A stretch of DNA of 64,000 nt, taken from contig NC_092459.1 of NCBI RefSeq assembly GCF_047495875.1, positions 7,134,965 through 7,198,964 of the forward strand, written 5' to 3'. Each line of letters starts with the position of its first letter. The stretch's first letter is position 1. Below the pieces are notes generated by a model that worked only from the letters and a program-made list of their open reading frames with translations, was not told where the DNA came from and ran no database searches. Origin of the DNA: Pithys albifrons albifrons (taxonomy: Eukaryota > Chordata > Aves > Passeriformes > Thamnophilidae). Of this stretch, positions 50,701 through 60,725 are shown in pieces. The position numbers were made by a program, and so were the translations under genes.

Positions 50701-52401
50701 CACATTAATACAAGTCCATGGGGGGTTTGATGTGAATAACTGCAAATGCTGCTATCAAGGCAAGGACAACAGGGTGAATGAAACTCACAGCAAAACTCCT
50801 GTTAAGTCTGGAGAGCAAAACAGTGGCAGCCCACCAGCACTCCATTTGCCCAGCCATAGCCCCCTGGGACCTGCATCTGCAAGGGGTCCTAAGTGATGTC
50901 CCAGCCTCTCTTGTCTCTTCCCTGGACAGGCAGTGCTGCCAACAGAGAAGTGTGTTACGTGGGGGCCAGCACAAGTGACTGTCCCTAAATACCACTTTTG
51001 GCTTTGTGGGATAAGGGCTTAAAACTGTAAAAGAAGCTGCTTGCTTTGCAACAGGAGTGTGACCAATAAATCAAGGCAGTGCTACCCAGTTACAGTTGTT
51101 TAACCAAGACCTGAGTTAAAACCCACATGGTGCAAACACACACAGGAGTCACTGGCACTTGGACTTGAGCAGAAAGCTCGAGGCTTGGGCTTTGCTTTTA
51201 ATACCTTTGCTGTCTTTTCCTTATGATTATTCCAAATATCAGGCAACAGGCAAAGAGGACCTGACTCCATCTGTCAGTGCTGATCAGAAGTAAGACCACT
51301 GGGATCAACACAGTTATGTTAGGGAGAAGGTGTTACAAGCCTGAATCAAGCCCTTTTCCATATGAACACCCTTCTCTCTGCCAGAGTATAGTAATTTTCC
51401 TTCTATCACTGGATTTGAAATATGATGGAGGGAAAAAATGGGGGGGTGGGGGGAGAGAGTTAGACAAACCCTCTACTTTAAGAGAATTAGAAACAATTAC
51501 TCTTTAAAATAATAAGAAAAGGATTAAATCTGTGATTTTCAGGAATTATTTCTAGGCCAGAAGCACCCCAAGTCACCAGGCAGTTCAACTGGGCATAAAG
51601 CCATTTTGCTTTTGATTGTTCCTTCTATGGAGCTCCACTGGACCGGGGGTTCAGGACACCGTGCAGAAAGTGGCTGAAGCACAGGCTTTGGTTTTACAGA
51701 GCTCAAGGAACTCAAGGCACACACACCAGTCCAGCCCTGACTGGGTGTGCTTCCCTGAATCGCAGCCCCAGTGCTTCCAAGGCAAATGGGATCTCTCCAT
51801 GTTTCCCTGCTCCTGCGCAATTACATTCCCATGTCTGAGGGGAGGGAGCCAGTTAAGCATAGATATATAGTCCTTTTCAAAGGCTTAATATTTCTAGTTT
51901 TACTGTAATTATATCCTGCAGATAAAAATGGTGCTTAAGGTCAAACAAATCCTTCAGGAGAATATACTCTGCATGGAAATTGCCTTTTTTTTTTAATTGG
52001 AAAAGTTGTATAAATACTGCAGAATGAGAACCTATAATTATCCATTAAAATCACTCTAAGTCTACAGAATTCATATTTGTCCATGTGCAACCTATAGTCT
52101 CATATTTATAAAGTTTACATGTGCCCAAAAATTAGCTCAGGCAAGAGTCAACTGATCAGAAACACATTTTCCCTGGGCTATTTCTATGGCATTAGAGCAT
52201 ATCCTCTGCTGAGGAACAGCTCCAGGGATGGGTGCTAGGCTGGGCTACCACTACCCTGCAGTCAGTGCCCCACTTACCTACCTCCTCAGGCAGAATTTAC
52301 TGCTCCATGACCTGTGTTGCTCCCCATCCTGGAAATGCAATTACTCAGCTGAGGAAACCCCCCTGCCCAAGAAAGGCTTTCACACCCACCACTTCCATTT
52401 A

Positions 52402-52620
52402 GAGTCATAGAATCATTAAGGGTGAGAAAGACCATCAAGTTTTACTGTCAACCCAGCAACACCACCATGTTCACCGTTACACTGTCTCCTCAAGTGCTAT
52501 ATCCATATGGGGGTTTTTAACACTTCGAGGGATGGCCACTCTAGAACCTCCTTGGGCAATCTGTTCAAATGCTTTACAACCCTTTCCATATTTTTTTCCC
52601 TATGTCTAATCTAGACCTCT
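52402..52620 (-). mobile_element. CR1 LINE 3' fragment (antisense orientation on plus)
   Basis: GAGTCATAGAATCATTAAGG, the GAAAGACCATCAAG block, and CAACCCAGCAACACCACCAT match the reverse complement of the CR1 3' end, followed by a diverged GGGCAATCTGTTCAAATGC block. Confidence 0.85.
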
Positions 52621-55600
52621 AAACATTTGCAATGGCTCTGATGGTTGTTGCACAAACCTCGCTTCAGTGTTTGGGTGCAATCTCTGAATCTACCTCAGGA
52701 TGGAGAGGCAGCCCTTGCAGTTGGCCTGTAGGGATTCCTAAAGGAGTGGTGGCTTTTGCTCTGGCAACACCTCCTCTGAGAGCAATGAGCAATGGGTGGG
52801 TCAGCTGAGCACTGAGGCTGATACACTTTCCCAGAGGGAGCAACACAGTTACCCACCAAGGGCTCCAGCCCCGTGCCCCTCCAGCGGTGCCCTGCTGATA
52901 CACATCCTCTGAAGCATCCCCAGGCAGGAGCTGCCTCCCGTCTCCTTAGGCAAGCAGAAAGAGGGTCCGACTTCATCCTTTGCCCTCCTGTTGTCCTCCG
53001 AATGTTTGCCCAGGAAAATAACAGGAGGTCCCTTAAAAGAGCAGCTGGCACAGCAGTGTCACCAGAGGTGTGAGCACAAAGGGTCCTACCACCCCTGAGC
53101 TCCCCTCGGGGGCTGAAGCTTCCCTCTCAGCAAACATGATTTTCAGGGGAAGATACCTGCAGCCAGGAGAGCCAGGATCGATTCCCACATGGGCAAAACC
53201 ATGAACAGCATTGCTGCCAGCAGTGGCCTCTGCATTCTCTCCAAATCCTCCTCATTTATCATAGCAATCCAGGCTACGAAACCAGCAACTGAGCCACAGT
53301 TTTTCTCCCCAGGACCAGCAAAGCCACCATGGGGTTCAGGATAGATCCTCAACAGAACACAGCACACAGCACTGGGGTCAGGGTGAAGCACTGCAAGACC
53401 CAACCCATCAACCCTGCTCCCCACCAGCCCCTCCAGGCCTGCAGTGGGTGATGTTTGTCTGTTCCCTGCAGTTGTGGCTGAACAAAAGCCACAAGAAGTG
53501 GGGGTCAGTGACATTAACATCCCCTTGGACATGGTCCCACAGGAGCGGGTCTCAGGCCAACCTTTTGGCTGAGGCTCATAAGTGCCACTAGCCAGCAGGA
53601 GCTGCCAGGAGCTATAAATATCTTGCCTGGATTTGAACTGCCCACAAATCCCCACCGCAAATATTTGGAGGAAGGGGAGAGGGTAAAAGAAGCAAAAACA
53701 TTTAAAAAATGTCTCAGCAGTGAGAAAAAATATCAAACAACCAATGACAACTGAAAAATTAAGTACTTTGAAAACTTAGTAACTTTATGAATGATGTGGT
53801 GTTTTCAGAGCAAGAACTTCATGCATTGCTGTGCCAACCTCCTTCCCAAACAATTGGTGCAAAAGCCAAAGGGCAGAGGAAAGCCATGAGCACTCCTGCC
53901 GACCCCTCCTCACCCACTAGCTGAACCTCAGTCTCCCCAAATGCTGGCACGGAAAAAAAACACCAGCATTGACCTGGTCTCTCCTCTCCCCCACTAATCT
54001 CCCTCTGGGCACCCCCCGGGGGACAGGCACATCATTAATATATATTTACATTCATGCTGAGGTAGGGAGAAGGCTTTTCCTCTTGGAGACATGGATATAA
54101 AATGAGAGGAGCTCTGTGGGAGTCAAGGGGGCTGCCCAAGACTTATGGGTACCACACTCGCTCCCCTGAGCTGCCACCAGCCACAGCTTGAGGATGTAGA
54201 GCAGGCCTCCATGGATGAGGATAGAGGGAAGCTGGGGATTGTTAGCCCAATGGATCTATCACTGTTATCGATGCACATAGTTCACTCCCTGCTGATGCAC
54301 CATTTTCTTGGGGGGAAGCAGCTGTTGGACCTCACCAAGGCTTTTTTTATCTTGAAAATCATTTGGATCACAGTAGAGCTCTTTGAGATGACCTCCTTTC
54401 TGCCCTGGCCAGGCTCATGAAGGACAACTGATTTTATGTAGGAAAAACCCCATGTTTTCCAGCAGGGATTTAATCTCCCCCAAAAGCAAACTAACATTGA
54501 TAATAAGCTCTGATGTTTACACACCAATACTCTGACCAACAGTAAAGAATAAACCATCAAACACAAAATCTGTGCAAATACATCTCTGGTCTATGCCAAC
54601 CCGTCCATGAAGCTGAAGGTTGGTACTAAAGGCCACTGAGGTGCAGCAGAAATGCTTCCCAACATCCAAAACACAGCCCCGCATGAACGCAAGGTTTCTC
54701 TGATTTAAAGGCATAATTTATACTCAGCTCCTGAGTTACTAAAATCCTGCAGCCCTTTCAACACAGGTCAAAGCACCCCATTTTATGTAGCAGTGTCCAA
54801 GAGTGACATTCAGCCCTCAGCATGGAAAAGGTCCATTCCTGGAGGATCCAGGTTTCTGGAGCAGGGAGAGGCCAGTGCTCCAGGGAGGGATTGAGCTCAC
54901 TGGGAAATCAATGCCAAATGAACATAGGGTGGAGCTTAGTGTTTTTAATAGATTATTTGGAAAAAGAAGAACCCGACTGAAATGGCTCTTCCCTGGGGAA
55001 CTCAGGACCTTTGTTTCTCTCCAGACATGCTGAGGATGGCTCTGTGACTTGTGGGTCTGATGCTGGATTCCCAGTATGCCTTGGAAATGGAGATTTGTGG
55101 AGGAAAGGGAAGGAACTCGCCAACCAGTACCTCCTGCAGGACACTGACAACAGGGCCAGCACTCAGGACTACATGGAGCCGGAACATGCCCAACTAACAC
55201 CTCCAGGACCATTCCCATTTCTTTGACAGCTCAAGTTCTACTTTAGATCTGACTCTTGCTTTAGCCTCCACTTACAGGGACTTTCTTTCCTGTGTCTACC
55301 AGCAGACTTATAAATGTCTCCCCACTGCATACAGACCTGGACCAAATTATTCAACACCCAATAGCCAGGGGTTCCCCACACTCTCCGTCCCCTGCCTTCC
55401 CCTCTGTATCCCTTATTTTTCCACCAGCAAACCTGGGGCAGTGATTTGAAGGCAGACAGAAAAACTCCTTTAACTCAAAGAAATGAGTGTTTCCACCTCA
55501 CCTCCTCCCCACTGCCACAGCCAGAGGGTGATGGTGACCCAATCCTTCTGCCACAGGCACCACTCCCTCCCAACTCCAGGTCTTCATTCCCACTGAGACA

Positions 55601-55885
55601 ATTTTCGCCAGACATTTTCCAAAACCTTTGGGAAAGAAGGTGTCTACTTGGGCAAACCAAACATATCAGGCAGAGCTCAGAGGCTGAACAGGCATTCCCT
55701 GGGGGCTCTGCCAGGCTGTGTGCCCCCCTCTTCCCTGGTGGAGCAGGCAAGGCACAGAGATGGCAGCAGCCTCAAAGCCTCAGTGGGGGCATCCCTGATC
55801 CCTCTTGGGCTCATGGCCAGGGTGGCCCAGGGAAGTCAGGGGACACCTGCTCTGAGCTTGGCTTTTGGAATGGCACACACTAAAA

Positions 55886-55934
55886 TGTGTATGTGTATAT
55901 ATATCTTTTATATATATATATTTATATATATAAA
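55886..55934. repeat. TA-rich simple repeat just downstream of the GDF7 stop
   Basis: Imperfect TA/TG/TTTA units (TGTATATATATC, TTTATATATATA and similar) about 60-110 bases past the stop on the GDF7 strand. Probably in its 3'UTR. Confidence 0.8.
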
Positions 55935-55995
55935 ATGGGATGGGGCTGCTGGGTAGGGCAGCGAGGGCCGAGGAAGAGGAGAGCTGCAGAAATTG

Positions 55996-56918
55996 CTACC
56001 TGCAGCCACATGTCTCCACTACCATGTCCTCGTACTGTTTGTAAACCACATTGTTCCCAGAGTCTATGTAGAGGATGCTGATGGGGCTGAGCTTGGAGGG
56101 CACACAGCAGCTCGGAGGGGTGGACTCCGGGTCCATGGAGTTCATCAGAGTCTGGATAATGGCATGGTTGGTGGGCTCCAGATGGGAGCGCAGGGGGAAA
56201 TCACAGACCCCCTCACAGTGATACGCCTCATAATCCAGGGGGGCGATTATCCAGTCATCCCAGCCCAGCTCCTTGAAGTTCACATGCAGGGGCTTCCTAC
56301 TGCAGCGGGTCTTCGCCTTCTTCCCATGCCCTCTGCCCCCAGACCGGGCAGCAATGGTGGTCCTTCTCTTCCTCCGCTTGGGGTACACCTCCTGGCCAGG
56401 ATCGGGGGGCTCCAGGAAGGGGGGACTGCCCAGGGCCTTGATCTTATCCCGGATCTCCTTGAAGAGGTTCTCCTTTCTCTGGGTGCGGGAGAAAGCCACG
56501 AGCAGGGCTCGCTCGTGGGGCTGGGGTTGGGGCTTGCTGAACCCCAGCTGCCGGGGGGGCAGGAGCTGCCCCGACTGACCCGAGATGATCCTCAGCAGGA
56601 AGCACAGCAGCTTGCCCGAGAGAGATTCCTCCCTCTGATCTCGCAAGGCTTCCCAGACATCAAACACCTCCCATCTGGAGGAGCCCGTGTCCAAAATATC
56701 TGCAGCTCTGGAGTCCAGCAGCCGGGGCTCCTCGCCATCCCGGCTTGGGCAGGTGGAAAGGAGGAGGTGGTGGAAAGTGCCTTCGGGGGATAGGGCCAAG
56801 CTCCGGTTTTCAGGGAGGGAGCGCAGGATCCGCAGCTCTGCGCCTGTCACCTCCTCCGCCTCAGGCAGGCTGGAGATGTCAAAGAGGTATCGCTGCTCGG
56901 AGGCTGATGGGGAGGCAT
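55996..56918 (-). CDS. GDF7: GDF7 exon 2: prodomain, cleavage site and mature ligand
   Basis: The exon starts after the acceptor TCTCTTCCAG and ends at TAG (55996-55998 on the plus strand). It holds the rest of the prodomain (residues 111-296), including [10 protein letters not shown] and a [12 protein letters not shown] segment. RRKRR follows, then the cystine-knot domain ending in CGCR. The open frame runs past the acceptor into the intron up to an ATG near 57291; that part is an intron shadow. Confidence 0.96.
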
Positions 56919-59736
56919 CTGGAAGAGATAAAACGTAAGAAAAAAAAATTGGAAAAAAAAAATTTAAATCCCAACAAGCTGAAGCCAAGCTCTTATTACA
57001 GAGGTGCAAGGGACACAGAGCTAACGGGGGAAATCTCGCTGCACAGCAAGGCTCACTGAGCATCCTGGTGGGACACAGACCATGTGTCCTGCATGCACGA
57101 GCGTCACTCTGGCTGGAGGCACAAAAATAAACGGGGAGGAGAAGGTACAGAGGGAGGGAGGCATGAATTGAATCAAGTAGCTTCTCATCAGCACTCCTCC
57201 CCATGTCCTGAGGAGTCTTTCTCTTACTCCTCCCGTGTAGTTCCAGGGACCCCAGTTGCACCATTATTCTCTTTTGGCACAGAAGCCCCATCTGATCCTG
57301 TGTGGCACAGTCCCATTCCCAATCAGCAGCTTGTCACCTATTTATTCTGCCTAAAGTGTCTCTCTCTCACACACACACACATGCACACAGAGCAAGAGCC
57401 ATGCCAAGTAAAATGCTGTGAAAAATCCCATTTTCCCCTCACAGCCAGATAGGGTCTGATAGAGACACCCCTGGAGACTGAAAGTGAGCCCAGCTTCAGT
57501 TTGTCACTTTTTTTGGTGGATCCAAAGCCCAAAAACAAACTTGTGCAGTTTCTGGCACTCATTAAAGATACTTAATACGAATTAAAAAAACCCAACGATC
57601 CAAAAGCAGTGGAGTTGGAGAGAAGAGATGAATGAGTTCTGGGAGGGTTGTTTATTATTTTCTCCCTCGTTAATGAGAAACCTGACCTAGGCATGCTGCA
57701 AACGAGCCCCCGACCCGCTGGCGGCAGAGCCCTGCCCGACACCCCGACACCGCATCCCCCGCCTCGCCCTGGCAGCGCCGCTGGGTGCAGCCTGCACCGC
57801 CCGCCGGGGTGGGGAAACAGTCTTCTCCCTGTCATTTGCTGCTGCAGCTATTATCATTATTATCGCTATTATTATTGTTCATTATAATCATTATTATAAT
57901 TATTATTTTAAAAGCAGATATGAAGTTCCTATGAGGAGCAGATAAAAGCAGATAAGGAGATCCCTTTGAAGAGTTCATCTGGTTTCGTTTTGCTCTGAAA
58001 CTTCCCAGGACCTGTGAGCAGTTTTTCCCCGGCTCTCTCAAGCCGGACACTGCCCACCCTCCCACCGGAGCATCCTCCCCGCGTCCCGCCTCCCCTGACC
58101 TTGACCCATGAGCTTCTATCACCCCTTCCCCCCAAACGCTGCCGACAGGATACGGCCCCTTCTAGGTGTGTGGATGGGGCTTGGGGGGCTCCGCACAATC
58201 AGCCGCCACTCTTCCACCCTGGAGCAGCCGGCGATAGGCACGGGAGAAGGCTGGAGCTGCTTTTCAATCTGTCTTTTCATTTTATTCGATCGGGATTTTT
58301 TTTTCCCCCAGCCGAATCAACTTCGCCTGAAGGGCGCAGTGTACACATATATATGTTAAAAATATATGGTTAAGCGCGTTTATGTGTTTATTTGATTACC
58401 ATCATTAGATCCGCGGGTAAGAAGACAGCAAAAGAGAGGGAAGAGGGAGAATGGGATCGCGATGACAAGCTCAGCCGGAGAGGTCGGTGGGAGCCACTCC
58501 GGAGCAACCCCACGGGGCACCGCGGCTGCACTCCCTCCCCAGCCCCGCCCGGCCCGTCGCGGGACCCTGCGGAGTTTTTCGGTCTGCAAAGGTTCTGGCG
58601 GATCTTCGCGTTCCCAGTGCCGGGGATGCCGCGCGGAGAAACTGCCCCAAAAGTGCGCCGCAGTCCCCGACCCTGCATCAGGTGGCAGGAGGTTCCGAGA
58701 GCCGTCCGCACCCCCGCCCGGCCCGGACCCGCTGGCTGCACCTCGCATGGCGTTCCCAAGCGCATCCCCGACTCCGAGCGACATCCTTCACTGTGCAACC
58801 CCATCGCCACCCCCGACTCCACGCTCAAGTACAGCCCCATGCTCATCTTCATTGCCAATCCCCTTCCCCAGCTCCACACCCAAACCTTTTGCTGTCACCA
58901 TCGTCACCCCAGCCCTACGCTCACGCACAACCCCACTCCCAGCTCAGTTCCGTCCCCAGTCCCACGCTCAGCCTCGCGCACGGCTCCATTACCGTTAAAC
59001 AACGGGGATGCGCAGCCCCTATCCCGTGAAGCTACATCCCATGAGCTACCCTCATCCCTGCAACCATCCCCCTACTCAAACCAAGGCAAAACTTCGTTCC
59101 CCAATCAACATATAACCCCATCCCAGGCACAGCCCCGTGTTTGGACCAACGTATGAGCTCTCTCTCCGCGTTGCCACCACGTCCCCAAACTCACGCTGAA
59201 AGTGATGTGCAGCATCGCAAGCAGGAGCCCGATCCCCACAGCCATGCACAACTCTCTCTCCATCCTCAAGCCCCATCCTCATCCTCAAGCCCCTTTCCAA
59301 GCCCAAGCACCCACATCCCTCCCTCTCGACGGCAGGGTCCCGGCTGTGCGGCCGGTCCCGCTCTCCTGTTCCGCCGGGACAGGGGGACGCACGCCCCGCA
59401 CTCACCGCTGCGCGCCCGCTCCGCGAAGCCCGTCACGGTGTCGGCGCGGCGGCCGGGGCCGCGGCGGGCGGCCAGGCGCTGGTACAGGGCTACCATGTAG
59501 TGGTGTGGCACCACCGTGCCGTTGCGGAGAGCCCCGGCCCTCCGCGGCGGGGAGGAGAAGGGGGAGGCGGCGGCGGCGGCAGAGGAGGAGGAGGCGGAGG
59601 AAGGCGCGGCTGCCGAGGGTCGCTGGGGAGCGGCCGCCGACGGGCCGCGCACGGTGGCGGCCTCCAGCCCGCGGCGGAGTCGGCAGGCGCCCAGCAGGCA
59701 GAGGCAGAGGGCGGCGGCGGCGGCGCGGAGGCGCAT
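55996..59736 (-). CDS. GDF7: Growth/differentiation factor 7 (BMP12-type ligand), complete, two exons
   Basis: GDF7 is a secreted TGF-beta/BMP-family dimeric ligand acting through BMP receptors and SMADs. It is known from roof plate and commissural patterning and from tendon. The CDS is complement(join(55996-56918, 59406-59736)), 1254 nt, 417 residues. The start [20 protein letters not shown] gives a signal peptide of about 20-24 residues and sits in a strong Kozak context (GCCGCCATGC). The TGF-beta prodomain spans about residues 65-290, with N-glycosylation sequons at N72 and N148. RRKRR ends at residue 296 and is the proprotein-convertase site, giving a 121-residue mature ligand. The mature part has all seven knot cysteines in the order C, CEGVC, SCC, TCGCR. 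It contains [20 protein letters not shown], characteristic of the GDF5/6/7 group. The basic [11 protein letters not shown] linker before the first Cys favours GDF7 over GDF5/6. The locus next to LDAH supports this. No frame damage is seen. Confidence 0.96.
57847..57910. repeat. Imperfect (ATT)n repeat in GDF7 intron 1
   Basis: ATTATT/ATC/ATA units, e.g. GCTATTATTATTGTTCATTA, interrupt otherwise GC-rich intronic DNA. Confidence 0.8.
58780..59330. repeat. C-rich degenerate repeat in GDF7 intron 1
   Basis: Variants of CAGCCCYACGCTCA recur (near 58815, 58831, 58911 and 58955), and CCTCATCCTCAAGCCCC recurs near 59270. It is strand-asymmetric (C on plus, G on minus) and degenerate. It explains the long plus-strand frames here, which I do not regard as genes. 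Confidence 0.5.
59406..59736 (-). CDS. GDF7: GDF7 exon 1: signal peptide and start of prodomain
   Basis: The exon runs from ATG at 59736 to the donor GTGAGT (first base at 59405). It encodes 110 codons and one base, which joins AT of exon 2 to make Asp111. It is extremely GC-rich and codes low-complexity Ala/Ser and Arg/Pro stretches (residues 24-68), then a conserved prodomain patch around [15 protein letters not shown]. An open frame extends upstream in phase, but only this ATG is followed directly by a signal peptide. Confidence 0.93.
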
Positions 59737-59806
59737 GGCGGCGGCCCGGGGCTCGACGCGGAGCTGCTGCCGCCGCCGCTCCCCGCCCGCTTTTGAACAT
59801 CGTCTT

Positions 59807-59860
59807 CGCCGCCGCCGCCGCCGCCGCCACCGCCGCTCCGCGGCCGCCCCGCCGCCGCCG
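59807..59860. repeat. (GCC)n trinucleotide repeat upstream of the GDF7 start codon
   Basis: About seven perfect GCC units at 59808-59828, followed by imperfect GCC/GCGGCC units to 59860. It lies 70-125 bases before the ATG, probably in the 5'UTR or promoter; on the GDF7 sense strand it reads GGC. Confidence 0.85.
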
Positions 59861-59877
59861 AGGCGCCCCCTGCCGGC
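59861..59877 (-). promoter_or_regulatory. CTCF-like binding motif upstream of GDF7
   Basis: Read on the minus strand, the sequence is GCCGGCAGGGGGCGCCT, very close to the CTCF core CCAGCAGGGGGCGCT. It lies about 125 bases upstream of the ATG. Occupancy is inference; the motif match is direct. Confidence 0.5.
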
Positions 59878-59930
59878 CGCTCGCCCCTCCCCGCCCGAGC
59901 GCCGCCCGCGCCCCGGGACCGCGCCCCGCC

Positions 59931-60430
59931 TCCCCGGCAGGTGGGACATCCCCCGGGCATCTTCGGACCCCGCCCCGCCTCCCCGGCAGGTGGGACACCC
60001 CCCGGGCATCTTCGGACCCCGCCCCGCCTCCCCGGCAGGTGGGACACCCCCCGGGCATCTTCGGACCCCGCCCGCCTCCCCGGCAGGTGAGACTCCCCCC
60101 GGGCATCCTCGGACCCCGCGCCGCCTCCTCCGACAGGTGCGACTCCCACCCCGACACCCCTCCCCGCCTCTCCCGGTAGGTGGGACATCCCCCAGACACC
60201 CATGGACCTCGCCTCGCCTCCCCCGGTAAGTGGGACCTCCCGGACATCCCCGGACCTCGCCCCGCCGCTGCCCTGCAGGTGAGACCACCCTGGACCGTCC
60301 CCTCGGACAACGGTCTCCTTTCCCCGGTAGGTGAAAGAACCACCGTCCCCGCTCCGCCTCTTCCCTGCAGGTGAGACCCACCCGGGTCCCCCCTTCTGGA
60401 TCCTCACCCCACCTCCCCAGGCAGGTGAGA
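59931..60430. repeat. ~49-bp tandem repeat with CAGGTG cores next to the GDF7 start
   Basis: The anchor TCCCCGGCAG recurs at 59931, 59980, 60029 and 60077 (spacing 49, 49, 48), with near-identical intervening sequence. About seven more diverged units follow to 60430. CAGGTG occurs at 59938, 59987, 60036, 60084, 60134, 60276, 60368 and 60422, with TAGGTG or TAAGTG in the other units. The period is not a multiple of three, so the long frames across it on both strands are by-products of high GC. Confidence 0.9.
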
Positions 60431-60438
60431 CCTGCCCT

Positions 60439-60468
60439 CCCCCCCCAACCCCCCCCCCCCCCCCCCCC
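60439..60468. repeat. Poly-C tract (20 uninterrupted C plus a shorter run)
   Basis: C runs occupy 60439-60446 and 60449-60468, separated by AA. The complementary G-run could form a quadruplex and is a likely site of sequencing or length error. Confidence 0.85.
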
Positions 60469-60701
60469 AAAGCTCCGGCCCCGTCTGGTGGGAGGCACCT
60501 ACGCCTTCCATGGGGGCACCTGCACCTCTCATTTGGCGGAGAGACCTGTGTTCTACAGCCCCGTGACGCGGCGACAACCCCCACCTAATTAAGGAATTGT
60601 GTCCGACTCGAACTTTGGAAGGCGGCCACGGTCCAGGGTGGCGGGGGTGGGAGGCATCACCACTACTCCTGTTCGCGGGTGTCATATGTGGGAGCGGCGA
60701 A

Positions 60702-60725
60702 CCCCCCCCCACCACCACCACCACC
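60702..60725. repeat. C9 run followed by (ACC)5
   Basis: A nine-C run and five ACC units lie within the GC-rich GDF7 upstream side. Simple repeat with no gene assignment. Confidence 0.8.

Larger units (their letters stand above)
47730..55995 (-). other. GDF7 downstream region; possible very long 3'UTR
   Basis: Non-coding sequence downstream of the GDF7 stop. At its far end an unusually AT-rich block (47740-48080) reads on the minus strand like an mRNA end, with GTACAGATAAG, then ATTAAA (47755-47750). A CR1 lies at 52402-52620. An AT-rich simple tract at 55886-55934 lies just past the stop. The only sizeable frame is an unrecognised 197-codon one at 53736-53143. UTR extent is inference. Confidence 0.35.
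56919..59405 (-). other. GDF7: GDF7 intron 1
   Basis: A 2.49-kb intron with GT-AG ends. It contains an imperfect (ATT)n tract at about 57847-57910, a short (CA)n at about 57366-57382, and an AT-rich island at about 58260-58430 with forkhead-like TGTTTAT and TAAT-type sites. It also holds a C-rich degenerate repeat at about 58780-59330. No exon was recognised inside it. Confidence 0.8.

Noticed and set aside
55993..56793. 266-codon plus-strand frame
   Set aside because: Exactly antisense to GDF7 exon 2; no independent family signature.
56919..57291. GDF7 starting at an ATG near 57291 as a single-exon gene
   Set aside because: The acceptor at 56919-56920 and the phase-matched exon 1 with a signal peptide give a better, family-typical protein; the 57291 start lacks the proper prodomain start.
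58388..59156. Frames of 163-254 codons on both strands in GDF7 intron 1
   Set aside because: C-rich degenerate repeat and CpG-rich DNA lacking stops; no domain recognised and no splice logic.
59202..60229. Plus-strand frames of 325 and 237 codons
   Set aside because: Arginine/proline/alanine-rich shadows of the CpG island and tandem repeat, antisense to GDF7 exon 1.
59402..60584. Minus-strand frames of 313 and 364 codons overlapping GDF7 exon 1 in other phases
   Set aside because: They are translations of the ~49-bp repeat and GC-rich DNA out of phase with GDF7; the peptide repeats are glycine/arginine low complexity.
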